Positions 40,745-50,161 of a DNA stretch of 64,000 nucleotides are shown here, piece by piece (positions within the stretch are counted from its first letter, which is position 1; each line of letters begins with the position of its first letter). The stretch covers positions 76,802,273 to 76,866,272 of the forward strand of contig JAUPFV010000003.1 in NCBI GenBank assembly GCA_036936605.1, in the 5' to 3' direction. The DNA is from Limnanthes douglasii subsp. nivea. Lineage: Eukaryota; Streptophyta; Magnoliopsida; Brassicales; Limnanthaceae. A program made the position numbers and the translations under genes. A model generated the notes under the pieces. The model was not told the origin of the DNA. It did not search any database and saw only the letters and a list, made by a program, of their open reading frames with translations.

Positions 40745-43122
40745 GGTATATCTATAGATATCCTAATGATGGTTTCGATAATGGATTTGTTTGGCTGCTC
40801 CGAACTACCCTTACCTGGCCTTCGACGGTGTATTTTAAGCATTGGTGAATTCTTAAAGCAACAACATGCATCTTCGATAGCCAAAATCTAACAAAGATGG
40901 AATTATAAAGAGTTGGACAATCATCCACTACAAACAAAACCCTCATAATATTTTCAAATGGTCATTTACCCAAGACAAATTCTCTTTCTAATTCCCCAAT
41001 AATATCCACAGAGTTTTCTGTAAATTCCACTATATTTCTATTTGACCGAAGAATAATGGATGAGTTTTTCATCAACTTGTAAGTGGAAAAAGTAATATAT
41101 TATCCGAGCTGCCAGTATCAATCAGAATACTTCAGATTTATGTTGCTTTAATAACAGCTACAATTACCACAAAATCCTCATGTGGCCCAACAACATTTCT
41201 TTTAAGTCATCCTCGTAATAAACGAAACTGAACTCAGATATAGATGAGTACACATTTTCATTCTAACTGTGTAGTCAAGCTAACTACTTGTGTCTTTCAA
41301 GAGAAACTCATGGGATTTCTCACACTATCCCCTCCAAAAATGGTCAATAACTCAAAGAATTAACATAACTTGGAAACGTTTCCTCATTTATCACATATCA
41401 TATTTACCCGGCCATGATCCAGATCAGGATCCAAATAATTTGAATCTTCATCAAACTATTTGGTAATTACCATCGTATTTTCTTGTTTGGCTGCTTTTAT
41501 AGCTTGTCTTCGAACATCAAGTAAAGTTGTATGTACACCACTTACACTTGGCAGTGACCTATGACCCACTTGTGTTATAAAAAAAGTAGTAAGCTTCCAA
41601 ATCTATATTAACGACTGTATTTCATGCTTCAAAGAAATATAATCCTTAGTATTATGTCCTATATCATTGTGATATTTGCATAATCGTGTATTTCGATTTT
41701 TCCTTTGTGTTTAGAATGGTTGGGGACTTTGGAATTGAACATAATTCTTTGATCTGTTGTAAATAATCGCACATTTTCAATCAACTCTATGAAATAATTA
41801 TATGGAACCCACAGATTTCTTGTAGGCCTAAATTTTTACCCCTGAGAAGATTGGTTCTATTTGTGTTGATGAGAATTCTATCTGTAGTCGTTCGAATGAT
41901 TGCTAGCAATAGTTTATAGTTGGCCACTAACTTGTTAGGTTTAGATAAAAGAAACAAACATGGGCTTATGAGGTTGTCTCAATCTCTTGGCTTCTTCCAC
42001 TATAATTTCTTTTACCACTTGGTTTAACAGACCAACCCAAGTCATCGCCTTCTTTTGAGTAACTGTATCAGCCAATAATCCAACTAAAATCCTTTGTCTA
42101 AATGAAACTATGGCTACTTGTTCGAAGTAGTTCACCAAGTTATGTCAAAAAAATTTAATGACCCCTGATGCAACCTATTATACCATTTCAAGGCACTATC
42201 GTTGAAAATTTTAGAAAAATCTCTACACAATAACTTATTATCAGCATAAAAACTCATCATGACATTCTTGAATTACTCAAGATGTTTATCCAAATCTTTG
42301 CTCCCATAATATTTTTCAATTTTTGGAATATAAAATGCATAGGTAGATGTTAGGACATGATTTTTGTAGATAAAGGCGATTGCCTCCAATTATGCCCCTG
42401 ACTATACAAGATCTTCATTAGATGTGGCGAATAAACCTGGTTCGGATTGAATAAAAAATTAACCATGAGCAAGTGGTCTATGTTATGGTCAGTTGATCCT
42501 TTTACCTTTCCCTCATTTTTTGCTTCTTATCTTTACCCTTTAAGTACTTCTTTTTACCTAAAGAGTTTTGTTTACTAGATTTGCGGTGTTTATTCGAATG
42601 TTTTTTTAGATCAACGTTTTTTTTTGTGGCTTCTTTCGTTTTCTTATGATAATATTTGATGCTCGAAAAAGATAAGGAAATTTCATATTCTGAAGTGGAA
42701 CCCTTACTAGACTCCGAAGAACAAGAATAATCTTTGGTTTGATGTTCATTTTAGAGGCTTTATAGGTTTTAGAAGATTGGTCAGTTTGTTGTCTCTTTGG
42801 GCTATATTGAGGATTACCATTTGGCCCATCAGGCTTTTAATGTTCTGATGGAAACTTCCCCAGAATATCCCTCTCATATTATCTTTGAGCTCTCAAAAAA
42901 CCTCAGTTTCTCCTTGCAATTGGTCTCACTCCTCTTGCATAAGAAGTCTTTCTTTTTTTCATCAGTACATCTGGCGTTTATATATGCTCTTCTTTGATGA
43001 TGACTCCCTTATTCTTTATGTGAGTATCGACTTGCATTTCATGATCCATCTTTTGAAAGGCTCTGAAGGCGAATTTCGTATGCCATGTTTGAATTTTACA
43101 ATCCAGGTACCTTACTCAATGG
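40745..43122 (-). pseudogene. gag and protease remnants of element E (unit 1)
   Basis: The protease tail is the clearest part (40946-40752): RVLFVVDDCPTLYNSIF, WLSKMHVVALRIHQCLKY and VEGQVRVVRSSQ align with B, C and D, and the sequence ends exactly there. Upstream on the minus strand are decayed gag pieces, including FEQVAIVSFRQRILVGLLAD with KKAMTWVGLLNQV (42138-41941), the remains of the zinc-knuckle region near 41640-41690, and a basic N-terminal stretch near 42500-42750. Many stops and frameshifts. Without RT or integrase it could only have been moved by other elements. Confidence 0.75.
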
Positions 43123-43140
43123 CTCCCACTGTAATCGCCA
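43123..43140 (-). other. primer-binding site of element E (unit 1)
   Basis: The minus strand reads TGGCGATTACAGTGGGAG beside the 5' LTR. Two bases differ from the site in B. Confidence 0.75.
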
Positions 43141-43146
43141 ATTTTA

Positions 43147-43460
43147 TAGTGGTTAATCTTATTCAAAAGCTATTTTGATAATGTAAGAAAGTGTAACAAA
43201 TTTAAGATAGAGAGTAGAGAGATAATTTAGTTGCTTCAGTTATTATTTAGAAACAGAAAGTTCTATTTTATTAAATGCATTCTCACAAATAAAACAAATA
43301 TATTAAAATATAAATATTTAACTAAAAGAATAAATACAAAAGATAAATGTTGGTCTGATTCTGAATTTTCCCTTTTAACATTTTTGTCCTCATGAATCAT
43401 AATTCAAATTTGCCTTTATGTTGGATCTTATTCAAATTGGTCTTTTATGTTGATAGATTT
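43147..43460 (-). repeat. 5' LTR of element E (unit 1; outer end uncertain)
   Basis: Begins TAGTGGTTAATC (TG mutated to TA). It shares ATAGAGAGTAGAGAGATAAT and the later TTTTAACATTTTTGTCC pattern with the LTRs of D and B. The outer boundary near 43460 is an estimate from that alignment. Confidence 0.5.
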
Positions 43461-44127
43461 AATTATTTTGCAATAATAAAAAATTGGAACAAAAGAGGTT
43501 AAATTAATTGAGTTATAAATTAAATGGGTGGATAGATTATTTATTTAACTAGAGTTTAATAATTTGGTTTAAAAGTGAATGGCTCGGAGAAAAATATATG
43601 GTAACTAGTAGTTAAAAAATTAACTTGAATAAGCTAAGTTAGTGAAACTAAAAATATATAGTAAATCAGTAAAAGTAAAAAGTAAAAATGTTAATGTTAA
43701 TGTAATAGGATAAAAAATCTAAAATATGTTATTTGAGTGAGAATTTTATTTTAAAAAAAAGTATATATTTAGATGTCACGTTACATCACCTAGTTAATCT
43801 GTCATGCACCATCGAACATATATGCAACATTCTTAAACATAACTAACGAGTTTGGATGCGAAAGAATCTCAGTGACATATGTTTGTAACAAGTGTTAAAC
43901 ACCGATGACCAATGACGGGTTTTAGCCAATCTTCTTTGTATCAAATTATTATTGAACGTCTTTGTGCATAACAATATTTACATAAGCTATTTATTTATAA
44001 AATAATCACAATTCGAACCACGTTTATCTTTGATTGATTTTTTATATTCTTTTTATTTGTTGTTTATTTTTGAAAATAATAAAATGTTCTTAAAAACACA
44101 TCCATATCACTTTCTTTTTCTCTTTTT
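43461..44127. other. AT-rich spacer (unit 1)
   Basis: No gene is seen. AT-rich with scattered A and T runs. It probably represents host intergenic DNA beyond element E; repeated in units 2 and 3. Confidence 0.6.
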
Positions 44128-44306
44128 CCGCTACGCAACGAGTGCGTACAGGGTAAATCCTCAGTCTGATACAATAGCCTGCAAACCAACGCCAGAAAGT
44201 AAACCACACAAAATGGCCGAAGAAAGCGTTTGTAGATGGACTCGAACTCATAACATTTGATCACGAGCATGTCTTATTCCACCAACTCCGCTACCGCTTG
44301 AACGCA
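44128..44306 (-). mobile_element. tRNA-derived SINE-like element (unit 1)
   Basis: The minus strand carries an RNA polymerase III A box, TAGCGGAGTTGGT (44293-44281), and a B box, GAGTTCGAGTCC (44249-44238), spaced as in tRNA-derived SINEs. A plant-SINE-like 3' body follows (GGATTTACCCTGTACGCACT, GCGTAGCGG), then an A-rich tail. The arms do not fold into a proper tRNA, so it is not a tRNA gene. Clear target duplications were not found. Confidence 0.55.
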
Positions 44307-44564
44307 TATGTTTGTAAATTTGTACTAAAATAATAAATAATTCATACAATTTGACATTTTAACGAAGTTAAAGAGTATTAATACTAATCAATATCTTGGG
44401 TACAAATAGTTTGATTCATAAGTATCGAACAACCATACTTTCATTTCATTAATTTAGGAGGACGCTCTTACATTCTTATCAACAACAACATAATAAACTC
44501 TTTTAAAGTTCTATGGAGTTAAGAAAAAGTGAGAAGAAATTGTTGGGTTTAAAGTAAATTGTTA
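44307..44564. other. 3' flank of the sucrose-transporter fragment (unit 1)
   Basis: No gene is seen. On the minus strand this follows the sucrose-transporter stop codon and includes AAATTAATGAAATGAAAG, possibly part of a 3' untranslated region with a weak polyadenylation signal. Confidence 0.45.
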
Positions 44565-44930
44565 TCAATGGGGACTACCGGCGGCCACCGTAAGAACCGC
44601 CTCCCGTGGTGGCGACGGGAGCACTGTAAAAGCCAAAATTGCACTAACTAGGGCCGCAATTGCGCCGAGAACGAAGCCAGGGAGATTTCCTCCTCCAAAT
44701 AGGGAGTTAAATGGTCCTCCTCCGACGGAGACGACCATTTGAGGGATAACAATGGCGAGATTCAAAACTCCAAGGGAAAGTCCTTGACCGGCACCAGAAC
44801 TGCTCGAGAAAATAGATGCCAAAGCGAAATGAACACTGTATGAAATAGCTAATGGAATACCCAAAATCGCAAAAAAAGGCTAATGCAGCACCCTTGATGG
44901 AATCAGGTGGCGGCGGAATACTTGCACTGG
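44565..44930 (-). pseudogene. SUT/SUC: 3' fragment of a plant sucrose transporter gene (unit 1)
   Basis: The minus strand encodes the C-terminal part of a SUT/SUC sucrose-proton symporter: a [15 protein letters not shown] stretch, [59 protein letters not shown] and a last hydrophobic segment up to [14 protein letters not shown] and the natural stop. This covers about the last two or three of twelve membrane helices. It is fused at 44930/44931 to a truncated copia gag. A run of seven T's (six would keep the frame) throws the fusion out of frame before GIPLA. Unit 1 also has His where units 2 and 3 have Pro in SYSVPF. Not a working transporter. Confidence 0.85.
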
Positions 44931-45456
44931 CCGACATCTCTTCCAGATCTCCGAATTGCTCAATAGCAGATGCAATCTGTAAGAATTTTGTGGGAACCGC
45001 TCTGAGAAGTTTCTTAACCACATATGTCTCTTCCACTTTCTCTCCCAACACTCGAATATTGGTAACCAGGCTGTTCAGCTTCAGATAGAATTCGTCTAAT
45101 GGCTCATCGTCTTTCATGCTTAGAGCTTCGAATTCGCTCTTGAGGGTCTGGGCTCTAGCTGCTTTTACCTTGTCTGCTCCCAGGTACATGGTTTTGACAG
45201 CCTTCCACGCATCCTTGGCCGTCTTCTTTTCTGCAAGTGACATCAGGACATCTTCTGGAACTCCCTGGTAAATAACAGCGAGTGCCTTTTTGTCGACCTT
45301 GTCTTCCACAGGAGCTTTAGGGTCCTTGGGTTCGATTGCCTCCCACACTCCGTGGGCTTGCATGAATACCGTCATTTTGAGAGCCCATGCAGTGTAGTTG
45401 GTTTTGCTCAACATCGGGTAGCTGAGACCAAAGGAGCTTTTGCTTGTCGTCTCCAT
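44931..45456 (-). pseudogene. truncated copia gag fused to the sucrose transporter (unit 1)
   Basis: The first 175 or so codons of copia gag (METTSKSSFGLSYPMLSKTN to FGDLEEMS), then an abrupt switch to transporter sequence. The combined frame runs on to 44707 out of the transporter's register. It differs from the full gag at 49875 by three substitutions in about 545 bases by eye (Leu/Pro, Ala/Ser and Pro/Arg). Unlike the full gag, it has an LTR directly upstream, so it is the copy that could be transcribed from an LTR promoter. Confidence 0.85.
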
Positions 45457-45480
45457 CTGAAGTTATGAACACCTCCTGAA

Positions 45481-45492
45481 GCTCTGATACCA
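45481..45492 (-). other. copia primer-binding site next to LTR (unit 1)
   Basis: TGGTATCAGAGC on the minus strand, complementary to the initiator methionine tRNA 3' end, the usual primer of plant copia elements. Confidence 0.9.
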
Positions 45493-45494
45493 AG

Positions 45495-45746
45495 TATTAT
45501 CCTTTTTGAGAAAGTAAAACTGTGGTACTTCTTCGTTCATCAAATGCAGCGTACAAAGGAAATAAATAGGCAATAAACGAGGTGGAAGTTACAAAATAAG
45601 ATCCACTAATCCCACTTCTCTCTTCACTTAATGCCCGTTACGTAACTCCTACACTTACGTAAAACTCTAAGACTCAGTTTAATACTAACGGTTACTATAA
45701 CTTAAATAAATAAAACATGTTTAGATTAAATACATAAAATGCAACA
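45495..45746 (-). repeat. copia LTR (unit 1)
   Basis: About 252 bases. On the minus strand it starts TGTTGCATTTTATG after a polypurine tract and ends GGATAATA beside the primer site. It serves both as 3' LTR of the gag-pol copy to its right and as 5' LTR of the truncated gag to its left. It is the only copia LTR in the unit. Confidence 0.8.
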
Positions 45747-45759
45747 TGTCCCCCCCTAA
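45747..45759 (-). other. copia polypurine tract (unit 1)
   Basis: The minus strand reads TTAGGGGGGGACA immediately before TGTTG of the LTR. Confidence 0.8.
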
Positions 45760-45786
45760 TCTCAACATGTTTTTCAAACCTCGACT

Positions 45787-48700
45787 TCAGCTTCCCGAGC
45801 TCGCAGTAAGATCCTCAACCCCTATTGCCTTCCTCATTTCTTCAAATTTAACCTTCTCCGATGCTTTAGTTAAGATGTCTGCCCTCTGTTCTTGAGTCAC
45901 CACGTGCTTAATGATCAACTCACCCCTTTCAATACACTCTCTAATAAAATGAAACTGTACGTCGATATGTTTGCTCCTCCCGTGTAGTACCGGATTCTTC
46001 ATTAACTCGATGGCTGACCTGTTATCTATGTGGAGTATCACTGGTCCAACCGATTGTCCCGAGATTTCCTTTAGTAGTCCACGAAGCCATATGCTCTGAC
46101 AAGCTGTTGTCGTGGCGGCCATGTACTCCGCCTCGCACGAAGATAGAGCAACCACTTTCTGTTTCTGCGATGTCCAAGATATTAAGCTCCTGTTAAGGTA
46201 GAAACACATGCCCCCAGTACTTCTCCTGTCGATAACATCTCCAGCAAGATCACTATCTGTAAACCCATACAACATCCTACTACTCTTCTCGTTTGCATAA
46301 ACCAGCCCATACTCAATTGTCCCTCGAATGTACCTCAAGATATGTTTCACAGCTTGTTGGTGCTTCACTGTGGGTTTCTCCATGAATCTGCTCACCACTC
46401 CCACAGCGTATGAAATATCTGGACGAGTGTGAGTTAGATATCGCAGACTTCCAACGATACATCTGTACTCAGTGGCATCAACAATTACTCCTTCTTCATC
46501 TCTGTCCAACTGTAACTTATGCTCCATAGGAAATTTGGACGCGTTACAATTCATCATTCCAGATTTTTCCAGTAACTTCTTGGCATATGATGACTGCTTC
46601 AGTGTAGTACGCATCTCTCCTTGGTTTACTTCTATTCCAAGATAAAACGACAATAAACCCAGATCACTCATCTCAAACCGTTTGTTCATTTGCTGCTTGA
46701 ATGCTTCGATTTCCTGCTTGTCTGAACCTGTCACCAATAAATCGTCAACATACACACCCACTATGAGTATACTCCCTTCTTTGTACTTCATGTACACCGC
46801 TTGCTCGTGTAAGCATCTGTCAATTCCCAACTCTTTCAAGCATCTGTCTAGCTTCGCATTCCACGCTCTAGGAGCTTGACGCAGCCCGTACAAAGCCTTC
46901 ACCAGTCTATACACCATCTGTTCCTGTCCTTTCTTGACGAACCCCTCAGGTTGGATGAAATAAACTTCTTCAATGAGCTCTCCGTTTAAAAACGCTGATT
47001 TTACATCAAGATGATAAACTTCCCAACCTTCTTTCGCTGAAAGTGCTAGCAAGAGTCGAACCGTGTCAAGTCGTGCTACGGGAGCGAAAACTTCATCATA
47101 ATCTATTCCTTTCCTTTGAACGTATCCCTTTGCGACGAGCCGTGCCTTATGTTTCACCACATTCCCATCTGGGTCCTTTTTTAACTTATATACCCACTTC
47201 AAACCTATTGGTTTATGCCCAGGTGGTAAACTTGTGAGTACCCAGGTTTCGTTCTTCTCTATTGTCTCGAACTCCGTCTTCATAGCATCTTGCCAATCCT
47301 TCTCTTTTATGGCTTCGAAATATGACGTTGGTTCCTCAGCCTTTAATAACATCAGCTCATCAATCAGCTCAATGACCTCAGTGTCATTATAAATATCTGC
47401 CAAAGGACTGAACCTCTTAGGTTCACTGCTCGTGGTAGATGATGTTCCAACAGTTTCAGCTGTTTTGGTCGTCGTAGTTTGTTGTGACGATGCCGATGAC
47501 TGTGAAGTCATGGATTGCAGAGGAGTTGTGGGTTCATAATCTGCATCCACACTGTCCCCAGTTTCCGTGTTCTCGGTTACCTCAACATAGCTCCCAGGGA
47601 AAGTTACTTCACCACCTGTTTCTTGTTCCCATGACCAGAAGGCTTCCTCTTGAAATACCACGTCCCTACTGACGTGTACAGTCCCTATTTGTGGGTCAAA
47701 TAAGCGACTCCCTTTTGTTCCCGGCTCCTTACCGAGATACACCACCCTCTTACTACGATCATCCAGTTTCTTGACATGTATCGAAGGTATCTTCATAAAT
47801 GCAATACACCCAAACACTCTTAAGTGTGTCAGGTCCGGCTTAGTCCCACTCCATGCTTCATATGGTGTTCTTCCGTTTAAACTTCGAGTTGGTAGTCGAT
47901 TGAGAACATAGATCGAATGACGCACCGCTTCACCCCAGAGATACGCAGGTAGGTTTGCTCCCCTTAGAAAACTTCTTGCCATAGCAGCCACAGTCCTATT
48001 CCTTCGTTCCACCACCCCGTTTTGCTGCGGAGTGTATGGTGCTGTGTAATGCCTCAAAATACCAGCCTTCTCACAATACAAGGTGAATTCCTTGGAACAA
48101 AATTCACCGCCTCTATCTGTCCTCAAGATCTTTATGTTTTTCTCGCTCCCCTTTTCAACTAAAGCTTTAAAAAATTTAAACATCTCGAAAGCATTACTTT
48201 TCTCCTTTAACATGTAGACCCACATTTTCTTACTGAAATCATCAACAAATAGAAGGAAATAACGATTACCTCCAGTTGTCGTTGGTGTGATAGGGCTACA
48301 AATATCAGCATGAATTATCTCGAGTGCTTTCCTCGACACAGAGCTAGTTTGATGTGGGAAGGATTTTCTGGATTGCTTCATCATTAAACAACCTTCGCAC
48401 CTTTTAAGTGGTTGAGTCATGCTTGGAATCCCGTATGCCATCTTCTCTCGCGACATTAATTCCAAAGCTTGAAAATTTACGTGCCCAAGACGAGCATGCC
48501 ACAACCAAGTATCTTCTTCGGCCTTGTTAAACAAACATGTTGCTCTACTTTCTTCAACACTGATCTTATATAGTCGATTCTCTGTCCTTTTCACCTTCAT
48601 CAATAGTCTTCCACTCGCCTCGTGAATCCACAAATAATCCCCATCAAGTACGACTTTATTCCCTGCCTCAGAAAGTTGTCCCAAGCTTATAATATTATTA

Positions 48701-49131
48701 CAGAGATTTGGGATATAGTATACCTCTTCAAGCATCCTTTCTTCACCATTCTTGCACTGGAACGCCACTGTTCCCTTTCCCTTGATACACACGGTCGATC
48801 CATCGCCAAACTTCACTTTCCCGGAGACACGCTCATCCAAGCTTTTGAATTTTCCACGCTGCCCAGTCATGTGATTGCTGGCGCCGTTATCCAAGTACCA
48901 CACCTGTGACTCCTTTTGTTCACCTGCGTTTGTTCGAAGCTTTGGAACCACTCCATCCTCCTTCAGAAGCATAGATTCGATATCCATTTGTCCGACCTCA
49001 ACAACCAACAAGGCTGGCTCATCTTCTTGGATTTTCGAGAGATTTGCTTCTCTCGTCATGTCTTTCTCCTTCCTTGGTTTACGACAGTCCGCAGCAAAGT
49101 GTCCCAGTGCTTGACAGTTAAAGCACCTCAC
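45787..49131 (-). CDS. copia pol: zinc finger, protease, integrase, RT, RNase H (unit 1)
   Basis: 1114 codons open. Order typical of Ty1/copia: CCHC zinc finger CFNCQALGHFAADC; protease DNGASNHMTG; GAG-pre-integrase HARLGHVNF with CEGCLMMKQ; integrase HADICSPITP, DDFSKKMWVYML and RTDRGGEFCSKEF, and the Glu in PQQNGVVERRNRTV; GKEPGTKGSRLFDP; RT KARLVAKGYVQ, HLDVKSAFLNGELIEEVYF, ALYGLRQAPRAW and YVDDLLVTG; RNase H GFTDSDLAGD, SSCEAEYMAA and HIDNRSAIEL. Same register as the gag at 49144-49875, separated by one TGA at 49137-49135. It lacks a 5' LTR. Unit 1 has Ser where unit 2 has Gly in HADIC-G/S-P. Confidence 0.93.
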   Translation of the reverse strand: MRCFNCQALGHFAADCRKPRKEKDMTREANLSKIQEDEPALLVVEVGQMDIESMLLKEDGVVPKLRTNAGEQKESQVWYLDNGASNHMTGQRGKFKSLDERVSGKVKFGDGSTVCIKGKGTVAFQCKNGEERMLEEVYYIPNLCNNIISLGQLSEAGNKVVLDGDYLWIHEASGRLLMKVKRTENRLYKISVEESRATCLFNKAEEDTWLWHARLGHVNFQALELMSREKMAYGIPSMTQPLKRCEGCLMMKQSRKSFPHQTSSVSRKALEIIHADICSPITPTTTGGNRYFLLFVDDFSKKMWVYMLKEKSNAFEMFKFFKALVEKGSEKNIKILRTDRGGEFCSKEFTLYCEKAGILRHYTAPYTPQQNGVVERRNRTVAAMARSFLRGANLPAYLWGEAVRHSIYVLNRLPTRSLNGRTPYEAWSGTKPDLTHLRVFGCIAFMKIPSIHVKKLDDRSKRVVYLGKEPGTKGSRLFDPQIGTVHVSRDVVFQEEAFWSWEQETGGEVTFPGSYVEVTENTETGDSVDADYEPTTPLQSMTSQSSASSQQTTTTKTAETVGTSSTTSSEPKRFSPLADIYNDTEVIELIDELMLLKAEEPTSYFEAIKEKDWQDAMKTEFETIEKNETWVLTSLPPGHKPIGLKWVYKLKKDPDGNVVKHKARLVAKGYVQRKGIDYDEVFAPVARLDTVRLLLALSAKEGWEVYHLDVKSAFLNGELIEEVYFIQPEGFVKKGQEQMVYRLVKALYGLRQAPRAWNAKLDRCLKELGIDRCLHEQAVYMKYKEGSILIVGVYVDDLLVTGSDKQEIEAFKQQMNKRFEMSDLGLLSFYLGIEVNQGEMRTTLKQSSYAKKLLEKSGMMNCNASKFPMEHKLQLDRDEEGVIVDATEYRCIVGSLRYLTHTRPDISYAVGVVSRFMEKPTVKHQQAVKHILRYIRGTIEYGLVYANEKSSRMLYGFTDSDLAGDVIDRRSTGGMCFYLNRSLISWTSQKQKVVALSSCEAEYMAATTTACQSIWLRGLLKEISGQSVGPVILHIDNRSAIELMKNPVLHGRSKHIDVQFHFIRECIERGELIIKHVVTQEQRADILTKASEKVKFEEMRKAIGVEDLTASSGS

Positions 49132-49143
49132 TCTACTTCTGTC

Positions 49144-49875
49144 TCATACTCCACGAGTACTTCCTCCACCTCGAGTCCCTTTTCTATTGGTTTTCCTTAA
49201 CCATTCTTCTCGAGTCAACAAAAGCTGCCCCTCGCCGCTTTCTTTCTTCCTCCACTCATCTTCTGTCAGCAGCAATTGTCCCTGGTGTTTCTCCGTTGTC
49301 CCTCGCAATCTTTCCTCGTGGGCTTTCAAAGAACCAACGACTTCTTCTACCGACATCTCTTCCAGATCTCCGAATTGCTCAATAGCAGATGCAATCTGTA
49401 AGAATTTTGTGCGAACCGCTCTGAGAAGTTTCTTAACCACATATGTCTCTTCCACTTTCTCTCCCAACACTCGAATATTGGTAACCAGGCTGTTCAGCTT
49501 CAGATAGAATTCGTCTAATGGCTCATCGTCTTTCATGCTTAGAGCTTCGAATTCGCTCTTGAGGGTCTGGGCTCTAGCTGATTTTACCTTGTCTGCTCCC
49601 AGGTACATGGTTTTGACAGCCTTCCACGCATCCTTGGCCGTCTTCTTTTCTGCAAGTGACATCGGGACATCTTCTGGAACTCCCTGGTAAATAACAGCGA
49701 GTGCCTTTTTGTCGACCTTGTCTTCCACAGGAGCTTTAGGGTCCTTGGGTTCGATTGCCTCCCACACTCCGTGGGCTTGCATGAATACCGTCATTTTGAG
49801 AGCCCATGCAGTGTAGTTGGTTTTGCTCAACATCGGGTAGCTGAGACCAAAGGAGCTTTTGCTTGTCGTCTCCAT
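49144..49875 (-). CDS. copia gag (unit 1)
   Basis: ATG 49875 lies 24 bases inside the primer site. 243 codons: METTSKSSFGLSYPMLSKTN with the YTAWALKMTVFMQAHGVWEA core, the AKDAWKAVKTMYLGADKV and SLVTNIRVLGEKV segments of the UBN2-type copia gag, then a repeated LLLT-[ER]-EW motif and a Gly/Arg-rich end. The frame stops at TGA 49137-49135; pol continues in the same register. The same TGA is present in unit 2, so it predates the duplication. Confidence 0.9.
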   Translation of the reverse strand: METTSKSSFGLSYPMLSKTNYTAWALKMTVFMQAHGVWEAIEPKDPKAPVEDKVDKKALAVIYQGVPEDVPMSLAEKKTAKDAWKAVKTMYLGADKVKSARAQTLKSEFEALSMKDDEPLDEFYLKLNSLVTNIRVLGEKVEETYVVKKLLRAVRTKFLQIASAIEQFGDLEEMSVEEVVGSLKAHEERLRGTTEKHQGQLLLTEDEWRKKESGEGQLLLTREEWLRKTNRKGTRGGGSTRGV

Positions 49876-49899
49876 CTGAAGTTATGAACACCTCCTGAA

Positions 49900-49911
49900 G
49901 CTCTGATACCA
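49900..49911 (-). other. copia primer-binding site at the array junction (unit 1 end)
   Basis: TGGTATCAGAGC on the minus strand. Four bases further right the copia sequence ends and element E sequence restarts (49916), so the 5' LTR expected here is missing. Confidence 0.9.
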
Positions 49912-50161
49912 AGTAGCCTTTATAAAGAAATACAACAACGAGGTGGTTTCTCTCAAAGATCAAGCCACATGAGAGACATAAGATGAAGTAGACACATATG
50001 CTGATGGGATCTTAGAGTCCCTAAACAAACAGGATGCCTCAATCAGATCTGACACGGTTTTGGAATTTCACAAGGTATTCTCTACATTAGCCTTTGGGTC
50101 TTTGTAGGAGCTGGTTCTAGGAATATTATGGCCCAATGATATTCCCATATCTTATCAGTTA

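Larger units (their letters stand above)
37830..43460 (-). mobile_element. Tat-type Ty3/gypsy element E, pol deleted
   Basis: On the minus strand: 5' LTR (43460-43147), primer site, degenerate gag, protease; then directly the tail of the antisense gene (plus strand, 38336-40740) and its upstream region. RT, both RNase H domains, integrase and the post-pol hairpin are absent. No 3' LTR of E was found to the left, because element A occupies that side. The right half of E (from 40499) is part of the tandem array and occurs again at 49916 and 59331. Confidence 0.7.
40499..49915. repeat. tandem array unit 1 (9417 bp)
   Basis: Starts at GCCTTTATAAAGAAATACAA inside E's antisense gene and ends just past the copia primer site. 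At 49916 the same sequence restarts. Units differ by roughly a dozen substitutions and a few 1-4 base indels by eye, so the duplication is recent. Confidence 0.95.

Noticed and set aside
42797..43178. Small plus-strand ORFs (66 and 97 codons), repeated in units 2 and 3
   Set aside because: They overlap the decayed gag start and primer site of element E; the repetition is due to the array.
44128..44306. A tRNA gene on the minus strand
   Set aside because: A and B boxes are present, but the acceptor and T stems do not pair. A SINE explains it better.
44565..44930. A functional sucrose transporter gene
   Set aside because: Only the C-terminal helices are present, and the upstream sequence is copia gag in another register.
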